Source: a virus. Taken from it: DNA of 31,522 nt. The notes under the pieces are model-generated. The model saw nothing but the letters and a program-made list of their open reading frames with translations, was not told the origin of the DNA and ran no database searches. The stretch is taken from the IMG/VR virus record IMGVR_UViG_3300032288_001687, positions 1 to 31,522 of that record, one strand, 5' to 3'. A program made the position numbers and the translations under genes. This document shows positions 12,736 to 21,666 of the stretch, in pieces (the stretch's first letter is position 1; every line of letters starts with the position of its first letter).

Positions 12736-13976
12736 TTGAGGCAGATATCAATTCGGTTATTCCTTACGCTTTTAACAACCGCAAACATGGCGCCGTGCAG
12801 GTCGAGCGGATTGCAAACTCAATTCAATCGTTCGGATTTAACCAGCCGATAGTTGTCGACGAAGGGAGCGTGATACTGGTAGGGCATGGGCGACTTGAGG
12901 CGGCAAAACGTTTGGGATTAAAAACCGTCCCCGTGTTGCGCATTGAAAACCTCACGCCGACGCAAAAAAAAGCGTATCGCATACTCGACAACAAACTACA
13001 AAACGATTCCGAATGGGATTTTGATTCGCTACGGATTGAGCTTGCCGAGCTTGAAGAGGCCGATTTTGATTTGGACGAATGGGGATTAAATGATTTAACA
13101 AGCTTGTTTGAAAAGGAAACCGAAGCGGTTGAAGACGATGATTTTGAGTCGCAAATTGCGGAAGAACCGTACATTAAAGCAGGCGATTTGATTACATTGG
13201 GCAGCCATCGATTATTGTGTGGCGACTCGACAAAGGCCGAGGAAGTGGCGCGGCTGATGGATGGGGCGAAGGCGGATATGATTCTCACCGACCCGCCGTA
13301 CGGAGTCTCTTATGTCGGCAAGACCAAGGACGCCCTCAAGATTGAGAACGACGCGCTTGGCGAGGATGATCTGACGGCCTTGGCGGTCGCGGCTTTTGAC
13401 AACGCCGAGGCAACCTGCCGTTCCGGTGCGTACTGGTATGCAACGGTCCCGCCGGGACCGTTGCATATTCTTTTTGCCGACGATTGGAAGCGGCGAGGAA
13501 TCCTGCGGCAGATCATGGTGTGGGCGAAGGATTCAATGGTGCTCGGCCATAGTGAGTACCACTACCAGCACGAGCCGATCCTGTTCGGATGGATTCCAGG
13601 CGACCGCCATAAGAACTCTGATCGCACGCGGACAACGCTTTGGCAGTACGACAGGCCAAAAGCAAACCGAGAGCATCCGACCATGAAGCCAGTTGCCCTG
13701 TGGGCGCAGGCCGTGACTGACGGCTCGCGGCAGGATGACATCGTGTACGATCCGTTTCTCGGCTCCGGCACTACCCTAATCGCCGCCGAGCAACTGGGCC
13801 GAAAGTGCTACGGCATGGAGATCAGCCCGCAGTATTGTCAGGTAGTAGTTGAACGATACAAAAATTATTGCAAAACAGCGGGCAAAAAGTTCGAGTGTAC
13901 TATCAACGGAGAGGTGATCGATGAAGCGTGGACGGAAACCGAGGCAGCTAACCGACGAGGACCGCGAAAGGATTAA
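12726..13976 (+). CDS. ParB-like nuclease domain fused to DNA N6-adenine/N4-cytosine methyltransferase
   Basis: A 416-aa two-domain protein. Residues about 1-110 are a ParB/Srx-like domain with G-H-G-R at 53-56 and the preceding G-F-N-Q-P-I-V-V strand. Residues about 145-390 are a class-beta S-adenosylmethionine methyltransferase: D-P-P-Y at 189-192 (catalytic motif IV) comes before D-P-F-L-G-S-G at 342-348 (motif I). A spacer of about 35 acidic residues joins them. Such fusions are frequent in phages beside terminase genes and probably protect DNA from host restriction or mark it for packaging. AAGGAGG with a short spacer supports the ATG at 12726. The target sequence cannot be read from the protein. 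The terminase small-subunit gene overlaps its last 56 bases. Confidence 0.9.
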   Translation: MDIVEADINSVIPYAFNNRKHGAVQVERIANSIQSFGFNQPIVVDEGSVILVGHGRLEAAKRLGLKTVPVLRIENLTPTQKKAYRILDNKLQNDSEWDFDSLRIELAELEEADFDLDEWGLNDLTSLFEKETEAVEDDDFESQIAEEPYIKAGDLITLGSHRLLCGDSTKAEEVARLMDGAKADMILTDPPYGVSYVGKTKDALKIENDALGEDDLTALAVAAFDNAEATCRSGAYWYATVPPGPLHILFADDWKRRGILRQIMVWAKDSMVLGHSEYHYQHEPILFGWIPGDRHKNSDRTRTTLWQYDRPKANREHPTMKPVALWAQAVTDGSRQDDIVYDPFLGSGTTLIAAEQLGRKCYGMEISPQYCQVVVERYKNYCKTAGKKFECTINGEVIDEAWTETEAANRRGPRKD

Positions 13977-14325
13977 ACGCGCCGCAGGATTGGTCAATAT
14001 TGAAGATATCGCGGCTATATGGGGCATGAGCAAAACGACCTTGTATAAGCTTGCAACAGAGGAATTGCAGCAAGGACAAGCCAGCGCAAAACTATACGTT
14101 GCGGGTAAATTGTTGGACGCAATTAAAAGGGGAAACATCGCAGCCACGATTTTTTACTTGAAGACCCGAGCGGGATGGCAGGAGACCCATCGAGTTGAAG
14201 CGGTTAGCGAAGTGACGCACAAAAGCGTTATCAAGGAGGAACCTCTTGACGAAGATGAGTGGCAAAAACAGTACGGAGTCGGTGGCGTGGGCGCCGCAGC
14301 GGGGTCGCCAACACGCTCTCATTAA
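13921..14325 (+). CDS. terS: Terminase small subunit
   Basis: A 134-aa protein with an N-terminal DNA-binding region: a basic K-R-G-R-K-P-R start, then a helix-turn-helix at about 25-45 (V-N-I-E-D-I-A-A-I-W-G-M-S-K-T-T-L-Y-K), followed by a helical oligomerisation part with G-N-I-A-A-T-I-F-Y-L-K-T-R-A-G-W, a motif typical of small terminases. It selects viral DNA for packaging and lies directly upstream of the large subunit. GGAGAGGTG precedes the ATG. The last 80 bases overlap the large-subunit gene in another frame, and that part of the protein is Gly/Ala-rich and probably disordered. Confidence 0.88.
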   Translation: MKRGRKPRQLTDEDRERIKRAAGLVNIEDIAAIWGMSKTTLYKLATEELQQGQASAKLYVAGKLLDAIKRGNIAATIFYLKTRAGWQETHRVEAVSEVTHKSVIKEEPLDEDEWQKQYGVGGVGAAAGSPTRSH

Positions 14326-15673
14326 AGCGCCGCATCCCCTCATCGGATACGGAGGAGCACGAGGCGGAGGCAAGACCGACGGCGTACTGGGCAAGTTCGG
14401 CATCTTGGCGCTCAAGTGGGGCAAGCCTTTCAACGCTGTTTTTTTCCGTCGCGAAATGCCTCAGGCCGACGATTTAATGGAGCGGGCCAGGGAGATATAC
14501 TTGCCAGTCGGGGCCGAATGGTACGAGCAAAAACGCATGTTCGTATTTCCTTCGGGCGGCCGCATTCGGTTTCGACCGTTGGAGAACGACGCCGACGCTC
14601 AAAAATACCAGGGCCAAAACTTGACCAACGCAGCCGTCGAAGAGGCGGGAAACTATCCCGACCCTGCGCCAATATGGAAACTTTTTGGAGCGCTCCGGTC
14701 GGTCGGTGGCGTGCCTATCCAACTGATTCTAACGTTCAACCCAGGCGGTCCTGGACATCGATGGATACGGGAGGTGTTCTACAAACCCGCACCGCTAGGT
14801 ATGCGCACGCTCGAGTGGAAACTACCCACGGGCAACTCGGTCAAATACGTGTATATCCCGTCAACCGTGCAAGACAACCGCATTCTTCTCGAGAAGGATC
14901 CAGGGTATATCGACCGTCTCCATTTGGTCGGCTCTCCCGAATTGGTGCGGGCGTGGCTGGAGGGCGACTTTGAAATTACGCAAGGAGCATATTTCCCAGA
15001 GTTCGGCAGCCGTCACATCATCGCACCATTTGCGATTCCGACGCATTGGCCGAGATATCTTGGCTACGACTGGGGATATGCTTCGCCGTTTGCAGCCGTG
15101 TGGGGCGCGGTATCGTCGGGCAAGGATGACAGCGGGCGGGAGGTGCCGTATCCCAAAGGCTCAATCGTTATCTATCGCGAGCTATGGGGCAAGCTGGTCG
15201 AGAACGCCGACCAGGGTGTGAAAGTAGCGGCGGCTGGTCGTGGCGAGAAACCTATTTGCGTGGGCGATCCGGCGATGTTCAAACACGACGGCGGGCCAAG
15301 TATCGCCGACCAAATTAACGCGAAACTTGTCGAGGGCGGGCATCCGACGCTTAAGCGGGCAGACAACGACCGGATCTCTGGATGGTCGCAGATACGACAA
15401 CGGCTTATGAGCAATCCGGCGATGCTATACGTCACCACATCTTGTCCGTATCTGATTGACTCGTTGCCGGCGTTGCAGTTTGATCTAACCCGCACGGAGG
15501 ACGTTGATACGACCGGCGACGACCACGTTGCGGATGCGCTCAGATACCTATGCAAAGAGAGACTCCTCGACAGCGAGCATAAAAAAGTGGTAGAACCGGC
15601 ACGCGATGGTAAGATATTGATCGGCGAGTATATCGCGCAAGTCAGGCGCAACAACGCAAGGACGCAGCTTTAA
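14246..15673 (+). CDS. terL: Terminase large subunit (packaging ATPase and nuclease)
   Basis: A 475-aa protein. The ATPase domain has Walker A G-G-A-R-G-G-G-K-T at 36-44 and a Walker B region A-A-V-E-E-A at about 129-134 with E132/E133. The RNase H-like nuclease domain shows acidic residues at D275 (Y-D-W-G-Y), D341 (V-G-D-P) and D425/D426/D430 (G-D-D-H-V-A-D-A-L-R-Y-L). It powers DNA translocation into the prohead and cuts the concatemer. The start is a TTG at 14246: a perfect AAGGAGG at 14233-14239 lies 6 bases before it, while the in-frame ATG at 14255 is 15 bases away. The stop overlaps the portal ATG as TAATG. Confidence 0.95.
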   Translation: MTKMSGKNSTESVAWAPQRGRQHALIKAPHPLIGYGGARGGGKTDGVLGKFGILALKWGKPFNAVFFRREMPQADDLMERAREIYLPVGAEWYEQKRMFVFPSGGRIRFRPLENDADAQKYQGQNLTNAAVEEAGNYPDPAPIWKLFGALRSVGGVPIQLILTFNPGGPGHRWIREVFYKPAPLGMRTLEWKLPTGNSVKYVYIPSTVQDNRILLEKDPGYIDRLHLVGSPELVRAWLEGDFEITQGAYFPEFGSRHIIAPFAIPTHWPRYLGYDWGYASPFAAVWGAVSSGKDDSGREVPYPKGSIVIYRELWGKLVENADQGVKVAAAGRGEKPICVGDPAMFKHDGGPSIADQINAKLVEGGHPTLKRADNDRISGWSQIRQRLMSNPAMLYVTTSCPYLIDSLPALQFDLTRTEDVDTTGDDHVADALRYLCKERLLDSEHKKVVEPARDGKILIGEYIAQVRRNNARTQL

Positions 15674-18039
15674 TGGCCAAGTCAGAGACCGTCGGAACCC
15701 TCGAAAAGTACACACCTCGCTACTGGAAAAGCGAAATCCAACTCGCTGAAGAACGGCATAAGAAGTTCTTTGACCGCTCCGAGGAAAGCATAAAGCTTTA
15801 TCGCGCAGAACGGGATTTAAACAACGTTCAACGTCGGCTCAACGTGTGGTGGTATTGTGTAAACACACTGCTCCCAGCGTATTACAGCAGCACACCGAAG
15901 GCACAGGCGAAACTAAGGAAACGAGCCGGCGGAATGGCTGCGGAGCTTGGCGCCGTGGTCCTCGAGCGCAACGTTCAGTACGCTCTCGATGAGTATTTTG
16001 ATTTCGACGCCGTAGGATACAACGCGGCACTCTCTTTCCTGCTTACCGGTCGGGCGGTATTGTGGGCTCGATATGATTGCTCGTTCGAGACAGAGGTAAC
16101 CGAAATCGCTCTGATTAGAACACCGGATGGAAATCTTGCAGACCAGAGCGGAGCGATCTTTGACGTGACCCAGGAAGGGATCGAAATCATTGAACCGACC
16201 GACGGCACAGAGATTGTCACGGTGCGCATACAGGTAGAAAAGAAGGACGACGAAAAGGCAATTCTTGACGTCATATCTTACAACGACTTCCTCACCAACG
16301 ACGCTCGAAACGAAAGCGAAATTGAATGGGTGGCGCGACGGGCGTTTCTCGACAAGGCGGCAGCACGCAAAATCTTTGGGGCCGAGGCAGCGGAGAAACT
16401 AAGCTACGACGCTTTTCCCGAAGCGATACAGCGCGACTGGAGGCGGGATCGCGAGGCATACGAGGGCAAGGCCGAGGTGTTTGAGATATGGTGCAAGGCG
16501 ACCGAGCGTGTATATTGGATGCAGCAGAATGGCGACCGCTCAATTATTCAGGAAGGCGAACCTCCGGTCGAGTTTGAAGGCTTTTTCCCGTGTAGTGTAA
16601 TCAGCCAGTCGGTCGATCCGGACTCGGTGATTCCCGTCTCGGATTACGTACACTGCAAGGACCAAATCCTACAGATTGAACGGCTTACTACACGCATCGC
16701 AGCGGTCGTTGAGGCTATTCGAACCAATGCGCTCTATGACGCTACCATGGGCACGCAGGTCGAGCAGTTACTACAGGGCGACCTAAAGTTCATTCCGGTG
16801 ATGAATTGGCCAAGCTATAAGGGCCGAGGCGGTGGGGCCAACGGGGTGGAATACTTCGACGTGTCCCCTTTCATTAACGCTTTGCAAGTACTCGGTGAGG
16901 CACGGGCAAACGCTTTGGGACAGCTATACGAAACCCTCAAAGTATCCGACCTCCTTCGGGGCGCCAGCGATCCAAGCAAGACCGCTACAGCCAACCGACT
17001 CGAGTCGGCGTGGTCGTCGCTTGGTCTTATTGTTCGGCAAAATCAGTTCGCCAAGTTCGTATCGGACGGCATTAACAAGCTTTCCGCTATCATAGCCGAA
17101 ATGTTTGATCCGGCGGTTATTATGGACGTGGCGGACGCCGACGCTCTTATTGGTCCAATGATTCCGGAGCCGGAGCCAAGCGAAGATCCGAACATGCCTC
17201 CACCAGACCCTCAACTGATGATCGAGTCGATCAAGGCTCAAATATACGAGGTGATCAGCGACGACGAGCAACGGGCATACCGAATCGAAGTATCCTCCGA
17301 CAGCATGGTTGCTCTCGACCAGCAGCGAGAGAAGGCCGAAGGGCTTGAAATGATCGAATCGGTCAGTTCATTCTTTCAGCAGATGAGCGGCATGATCGAG
17401 CAGTATCCTCCCCTCGCAAACTTCTCTATGGCGCTTCTTCAGAACGTCGTACGTCGATACAAGGGCGGCGAAGAGCTGGATGGTATGTTCCAGAGCGCTC
17501 TTGCGACCATTACCAAAATCACCGAAGCACGGGAGGCAGCGGCCGCACAGCAGGAGCCACCACCAGATCCGAACATTGAACAGATACAGGCCAACCTACA
17601 GATTGCGTCAATGGATGCGCAACTACGGTCGCAAGAGATGCAGAACAAGGCGTACTTTGACCAGGAAAGCCTACTCCTTAAAAACAAGGAGTTGGAATTG
17701 AAGAACGCTCAACTACAAGTCGAGATGATGCGCATACAGGCACAGAGCGACAACGAAATGTCGAAGCAGGAAATCACAAAGGAAAACAATCGTGTAAACA
17801 ATATCCTTGACCTGCAACGGCTTGAGCTGGAGCGCATGGCGACACGGTTAGCCGAATCGGAAAAGATGCTTGAGGAGCGACGGTTGGCGGACGAGCAGGA
17901 GCTTGAGCGCATCCGAATTGCACTAAGGACGATGCAGGAAACGCCGGTTGCTGCGCCGAAGCCAGCAGGTCGAAAGGTCGGAAAAATTATCAGCGACGAG
18001 ACCGGCAATCCGGTCGGAATTGAAATCACTGAGGAGTAA
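15673..18039 (+). CDS. Portal protein with long glutamine-rich coiled-coil tail
   Basis: A 788-aa protein in the canonical position after terL. The N-terminal half has the portal pattern: W-K-S-E-I-x-x-A-E-x-R-x-K-x-F, R-R-L-N-V-W-W-Y-C-V-N-T-L-L-P-A-Y-Y-S-S-x-P, then D-P-D-S-V-I-P-V-S-D and a central crown/wing region with L-L-R-G-A-S-D-P-S-K-T-A-T-A-N-R. Twelve copies would form the DNA channel. Residues about 615-755 are an extended Gln/Glu/Met-rich helix with heptad character, like the barrel of P22 gp1, which projects into the capsid. The length is at the upper end for podovirus portals. AAGGA precedes the ATG that overlaps the terL stop. Confidence 0.93.
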   Translation: MAKSETVGTLEKYTPRYWKSEIQLAEERHKKFFDRSEESIKLYRAERDLNNVQRRLNVWWYCVNTLLPAYYSSTPKAQAKLRKRAGGMAAELGAVVLERNVQYALDEYFDFDAVGYNAALSFLLTGRAVLWARYDCSFETEVTEIALIRTPDGNLADQSGAIFDVTQEGIEIIEPTDGTEIVTVRIQVEKKDDEKAILDVISYNDFLTNDARNESEIEWVARRAFLDKAAARKIFGAEAAEKLSYDAFPEAIQRDWRRDREAYEGKAEVFEIWCKATERVYWMQQNGDRSIIQEGEPPVEFEGFFPCSVISQSVDPDSVIPVSDYVHCKDQILQIERLTTRIAAVVEAIRTNALYDATMGTQVEQLLQGDLKFIPVMNWPSYKGRGGGANGVEYFDVSPFINALQVLGEARANALGQLYETLKVSDLLRGASDPSKTATANRLESAWSSLGLIVRQNQFAKFVSDGINKLSAIIAEMFDPAVIMDVADADALIGPMIPEPEPSEDPNMPPPDPQLMIESIKAQIYEVISDDEQRAYRIEVSSDSMVALDQQREKAEGLEMIESVSSFFQQMSGMIEQYPPLANFSMALLQNVVRRYKGGEELDGMFQSALATITKITEAREAAAAQQEPPPDPNIEQIQANLQIASMDAQLRSQEMQNKAYFDQESLLLKNKELELKNAQLQVEMMRIQAQSDNEMSKQEITKENNRVNNILDLQRLELERMATRLAESEKMLEERRLADEQELERIRIALRTMQETPVAAPKPAGRKVGKIISDETGNPVGIEITEE

Positions 18040-18042
18040 GAC

Positions 18043-18465
18043 ATGTCAAACGTATTGTATCCAAAGTTCCTCCAGAAGCTTATAGGGGCGTCGACTATAT
18101 CAACCGGCACGCCTATCGATCTTGCCACCGACAACATACGTATCGCATTGATTGACACAGGCACATACGCCTACAGCGCAACGCATGAGTTTTGGTCGGC
18201 AGCGTCGTCGGCGTTGGTGGGTACAACGCAGCTATTGGGCAGCAAAACCGTGACCAACGGATTATTCGATGCGGCCGATGTCACTTTTACCAGCGTAACC
18301 GGTAACACTATCGAAGCTCTTATCATATACAAGGATACCGGATCGGCAGCGACTTCCCCGTTGATAATGTATATGGATACGGTCGTCGGCGGTCCGATTA
18401 ACGTCACACCAAACGGCGGCAATATTGAAATTCAATTTGATCCAACAGGTATATTTTCGCTCTAA
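18043..18465 (+). CDS. Conserved phage structural protein, 140 aa
   Basis: A small Ser/Thr/Gly-rich beta-strand protein starting M-S-N-V-L-Y-P-K-F, with I-R-I-A-L-I-D-T-G-T-Y-A-Y, a G-x-x-D-A-A-D-V-T-F-T-S-V-T-G-N-T segment and I-I-Y-K-D-T-G-S-A-A-T-S-P-L-I-M-Y. This pattern occurs in many phage structural regions; the role is probably head or fibre decoration but is not established to my knowledge. GAGGAG lies shortly before the ATG. Confidence 0.75.
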   Translation: MSNVLYPKFLQKLIGASTISTGTPIDLATDNIRIALIDTGTYAYSATHEFWSAASSALVGTTQLLGSKTVTNGLFDAADVTFTSVTGNTIEALIIYKDTGSAATSPLIMYMDTVVGGPINVTPNGGNIEIQFDPTGIFSL

Positions 18466-18467
18466 TC

Positions 18468-18680
18468 ATGTTCGGCAAGCCACCAGCACGACCAAGTCAG
18501 GCGATATCTCCACAGCCGTTAAAAACGTTTTACCGGCTTGTGAAGTGTCCGATTTGCAAGGAGTTGGTGCACATAAACTGGGACGACGAGCGGGAGTTGG
18601 TAACTTGCACAAAAGAACATATTTTTGCGGCCAACCTGAACCCAGTTTCTTTGACGGAGGTCGTTCGTGGCGCTGCTTAG
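18468..18680 (+). CDS. Small zinc-ribbon-like protein, 70 aa
   Basis: A short protein with C-P-I-C-K at about 27-31 and V-T-C-T-K-E-H further on: two cysteines of a CxxC, a third Cys and a His, which could bind one zinc ion as C-C-C-H. There is a Pro-rich N-terminus and the function is unknown. It begins 3 bases after the previous stop without its own ribosome binding site, so it is probably translated by coupling. Confidence 0.55.
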   Translation: MFGKPPARPSQAISPQPLKTFYRLVKCPICKELVHINWDDERELVTCTKEHIFAANLNPVSLTEVVRGAA

Positions 18681-19434
18681 TTTTGGCGATTACATTACAC
18701 AGACGGCAGCGGGTTATATTCAACAGGCGCATTTCATTTCGCAAGTGGACAGCGGAGCCAGCGACATCTATGCAGGTCAATTATTACAGGCACAAACGCT
18801 AATTGGGGGAGCAATCGACCCCTTGCCTGTCGGGGTTACGGAATACCGATTAAGCAATATCGAAACCCGCAGCAGTAACAACACGCCCATTTTGGTCGCA
18901 AAGATTGTGCTGTTGGCTCAGTATGAGTTTGATACGTCAACACTAACCACGTTTTCAGGAATGCCAACCATAACGGAAGGCGACACCTCCCGCCAAATAT
19001 ACGGCAGTCTTTTTGGCTATACGGCATACAGCCTAACAGCAGGAACCGCTAACACAATGGAGGTCGAATACATTGATCAAGACGGCAACGCCGCTACATG
19101 GTCGCCAGCCGTTACGCTCAAAAGCACTCCAGTCCCGTTAGGATCGAGCGGGTTTATTCCCTTAAACGCAGGGGACTACGGCGTTCAGGATGTAACCGAT
19201 ATGCGTTTTACAGGCGCAGGGACATACACAGGGACGATGTTAGTTGGCGGAGTTGTGCCAATCTGTATGATGAATCAGTCGACGCAATCAACCGGAGCGG
19301 GAGCGCAAGTCAACTTTTTAACTCAGAAGCCAGCGCCGGTTCCGTTAGCAGGTGGAGAGTTGATTTTGCTAATTGCTTTCAATAACACCGGTACAACCAT
19401 TATTGGGTCAGCAAATCTTGTGGGAGTAACCTAG
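18667..19434 (+). CDS. Virion-type beta protein, paralogue 1 of 3
   Basis: A 255-aa Gly/Thr/Ser-rich protein. It starts at a GTG with GGAGGT at 18656-18661 and a 5-base spacer, so the start is decided by the ribosome binding site. The signature shared with the next two genes is Y135-I-D-Q-D-G followed 37 residues later by G172-V-Q-D-V-T-D, then a G-T-x-x-G-T-M-x-V-x-G strand. It is probably a head-surface or fibre protein, judged from composition and position between portal and scaffold. No family name is known to me. Confidence 0.65.
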   Translation: MALLSFGDYITQTAAGYIQQAHFISQVDSGASDIYAGQLLQAQTLIGGAIDPLPVGVTEYRLSNIETRSSNNTPILVAKIVLLAQYEFDTSTLTTFSGMPTITEGDTSRQIYGSLFGYTAYSLTAGTANTMEVEYIDQDGNAATWSPAVTLKSTPVPLGSSGFIPLNAGDYGVQDVTDMRFTGAGTYTGTMLVGGVVPICMMNQSTQSTGAGAQVNFLTQKPAPVPLAGGELILLIAFNNTGTTIIGSANLVGVT

Positions 19435-20228
19435 TGGGCAGCAACTTTACTTTCCAGAGCGCTACGATTGACAAGGCGATAGCAGCCGATGCCAATTATG
19501 GCTCTTTTTATCGTACGGTGTATGCAGAGGTGTCATCGACGAGCGCCGTTCCAGCGGCAGCGGTTACGATTGCGCAACGCTTCCCGATAGCGATTACAGT
19601 TCCGTCCGTTGGAGCGGATGTCGAAGGGTTTATCGCTACGAATTGCAGCATGATTACCAGCGATACCGTCGGTGTCAATGTCGTAGCGTTGGAGTACCTA
19701 TTGGGCGAGCTGGATTTGGCGTCAACTTTTGTCGATGGCGTTACGATGCCAACTAAGGAAATTAAAGGCGCATCAATACAAACGGCAAGCGGTCTTACGA
19801 TGATCGTTTGCGATACTCAGTGTGTTTCAAGCAACGGCTCCGGCGGTGGCGGTACGTTGGATATCGAATATACAGACCAGGGCGGCGTAACGGCAATTAC
19901 AAACTCAATTCAACTTAAGCCAACCATGGACGCAAACACTGCGTTTATGTTTCAACCAACCGCACCAGGCGGTAGCAAAGGCGTTCGAGACGTAACCGAC
20001 ATCACCATTACAGCAACAGGATCTCCAACGGGTACGGTGAAAGTATACGGGCTTTTGCCGTTGTACATTGGACTGCAAAATAAAACACAGTGGGACATGA
20101 GCTTTTTTCGTCAAACAATGGTGCCGTATTTAATTGAGCCGACGGAAACTATTGCAGCGTATCGTTTTTTTACGACAGCGGCGGGAGCGGCGGTCATAAA
20201 TCTAGGGTTAGTACCTGAGCCTGTATGA
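19434..20228 (+). CDS. Virion-type beta protein, paralogue 2 of 3
   Basis: A 264-aa protein starting at a GTG fused to the previous stop (TAGTG). It shares the Y146-T-D-Q-G-G motif and, 37 residues later, G183-V-R-D-V-T-D followed by G-S-P-T-G-T-V-K-V-Y-G. The N-terminal third differs from paralogue 1. It contains a flexible G-S-G-G-G-G-T segment just before the shared motif. It is likely structural, and the function is unassigned. Confidence 0.65.
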   Translation: MGSNFTFQSATIDKAIAADANYGSFYRTVYAEVSSTSAVPAAAVTIAQRFPIAITVPSVGADVEGFIATNCSMITSDTVGVNVVALEYLLGELDLASTFVDGVTMPTKEIKGASIQTASGLTMIVCDTQCVSSNGSGGGGTLDIEYTDQGGVTAITNSIQLKPTMDANTAFMFQPTAPGGSKGVRDVTDITITATGSPTGTVKVYGLLPLYIGLQNKTQWDMSFFRQTMVPYLIEPTETIAAYRFFTTAAGAAVINLGLVPEPV

Positions 20229-21025
20229 ACATAAACCAGATTATTCAAAATCTTGCAGAGTATGGCGGTGTTTATAACATCGGAACAACCGTCACATCCT
20301 CAAACACAACAGCAGCCAACAGCACCAGCGGCAATATCTCGTTTCAAATTCTACCCCTCGTCACGGGAACTTTTGGCAGCACACAAGAAGATATCAACTT
20401 TTGTGGATCAGAGGATCAACTAAATCAGTCCTTGGAATACGCCAACGTTGGCGGGACAGGTGGTGGAATCGCTCGCATCTATGAGGTGGGTTACTGCGAT
20501 TTCAATTTAACGGGCAGTCGTTTTACCCGCACCGCTGGAACGCTTCCTCTTTTGCGTACCGTTATGGGACAGAGTAACGCAGCCGTTGCATACATCCCGT
20601 TTATAATGTTGGCAGCCCCTATCGGAACAGCTCCATCGTTTACGGTTGATTACGTTGCGGCAGATGGTACGCCTACAACCGGCACGCTTGTTACAACGCT
20701 ACCAGCCAGCGCCGTTACAGGATCGTGCTTTTTCTTACGGCTAGAGGACCAGGGATCGGCAGTTCAGGATATCACGGATATCGTAGTTAGTTCAGCATCG
20801 AGCACTAGCGGCACCACATACGTTTATATGATGGAGCTTTTGTCGCATGGTCAGGACATCGTACAGGGCGCATCGGTGTACGACACTTTGGTTGGAAGTG
20901 GTGCACGATTTACAGTTTTACAACCAGCGACACCGACATCTGGATCTATCGACTCGTGGGTCGTTTGTGTCAATTATTCAACAACAGCAGCAACTAACTC
21001 ATTTATCAGCGTGGGCTTTTCATGA
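20225..21025 (+). CDS. Virion-type beta protein, paralogue 3 of 3
   Basis: A 266-aa protein with its ATG overlapping the previous stop (ATGA). The same core is present: Y143-V-A-A-D-G and, 36 residues later, A179-V-Q-D-I-T-D, then T-S-G-T-T-Y-V-Y. It is the most diverged copy. All three genes overlap end to start, which suggests they are made together and may assemble together. It is likely structural, and the function is unassigned. Confidence 0.65.
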   Translation: MNINQIIQNLAEYGGVYNIGTTVTSSNTTAANSTSGNISFQILPLVTGTFGSTQEDINFCGSEDQLNQSLEYANVGGTGGGIARIYEVGYCDFNLTGSRFTRTAGTLPLLRTVMGQSNAAVAYIPFIMLAAPIGTAPSFTVDYVAADGTPTTGTLVTTLPASAVTGSCFFLRLEDQGSAVQDITDIVVSSASSTSGTTYVYMMELLSHGQDIVQGASVYDTLVGSGARFTVLQPATPTSGSIDSWVVCVNYSTTAATNSFISVGFS

Positions 21026-21666
21026 GTTATGGATCAGAGTGGGACGGCTTTTTGAATTGGGATTATGGCAACGCGGCGACGCGTGACCAACTTCCTACCG
21101 TTCCTTTGTCGGTAGACGAGCAAGTTCTTGAGACGGTGTTTTTGCCGTCGGGTTATTCCATTAGTCTCCCGACTATCACGCAGCCAGTTCAAACGATTCA
21201 GGCCGTCTTCTCCAGCTTTCCGACAACGTTTTATTTGCCAACGATAACGCAAACGACAACAGCGACCATTATATGCTTACCGTGGGTAGTCAGCACCGTT
21301 ATACCGTTGCCAACCATTTCGCAGCCTGTACAGGTGATCCAGTGTATCAGGCGCAACAGCGAGACCGTGATACCGCTCCCTCGATTGATCGGTCCACCGC
21401 TGGATCTATCTGACATACTACACAAGGCCAAGCGGTATCGCCGAAAGCAACTTGCTGAAGAGGAAAAGATAGCGGCGCAGATATTGCGAGAGCGCTATGC
21501 GGCGGAAGGCAAACAAGAGCGCAAGCAAAAAAGCATCGACGAAACCATTAAAGAAACCTTGCGGGCGATGGTGTCAGTGGAACGCGCAAAGGATAGCGGT
21601 TTAAGCAAAGAGGAAATCAAAAAACGAAAATTAAAAGTTCTTTTGTTGATGTCTTTGTTGGATTGA
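21022..21666 (+). CDS. Repeat protein with LPTITQ motifs and a basic helical tail
   Basis: A 214-aa protein. The motif L-P-T-I-T-Q or a variant occurs at residues 49, 72, 96 and 119, a regular period of 23-24 residues, with V-I-P or I-S before it and P-V-Q-x-I-Q after it in two copies. Each unit probably gives two beta strands, suggesting a stacked or intertwined fibre. Residues about 130-214 are a highly charged helix rich in Lys and Glu. It overlaps the third paralogue by 4 bases and is likely part of the same structure. No known family is recognised. Confidence 0.65.
   Translation: MSYGSEWDGFLNWDYGNAATRDQLPTVPLSVDEQVLETVFLPSGYSISLPTITQPVQTIQAVFSSFPTTFYLPTITQTTTATIICLPWVVSTVIPLPTISQPVQVIQCIRRNSETVIPLPRLIGPPLDLSDILHKAKRYRRKQLAEEEKIAAQILRERYAAEGKQERKQKSIDETIKETLRAMVSVERAKDSGLSKEEIKKRKLKVLLLMSLLD

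Noticed and set aside
12824-13288. 154-aa minus-strand open frame
   Set aside because: Ser-rich antisense of the ParB-methyltransferase gene, a typical shadow.
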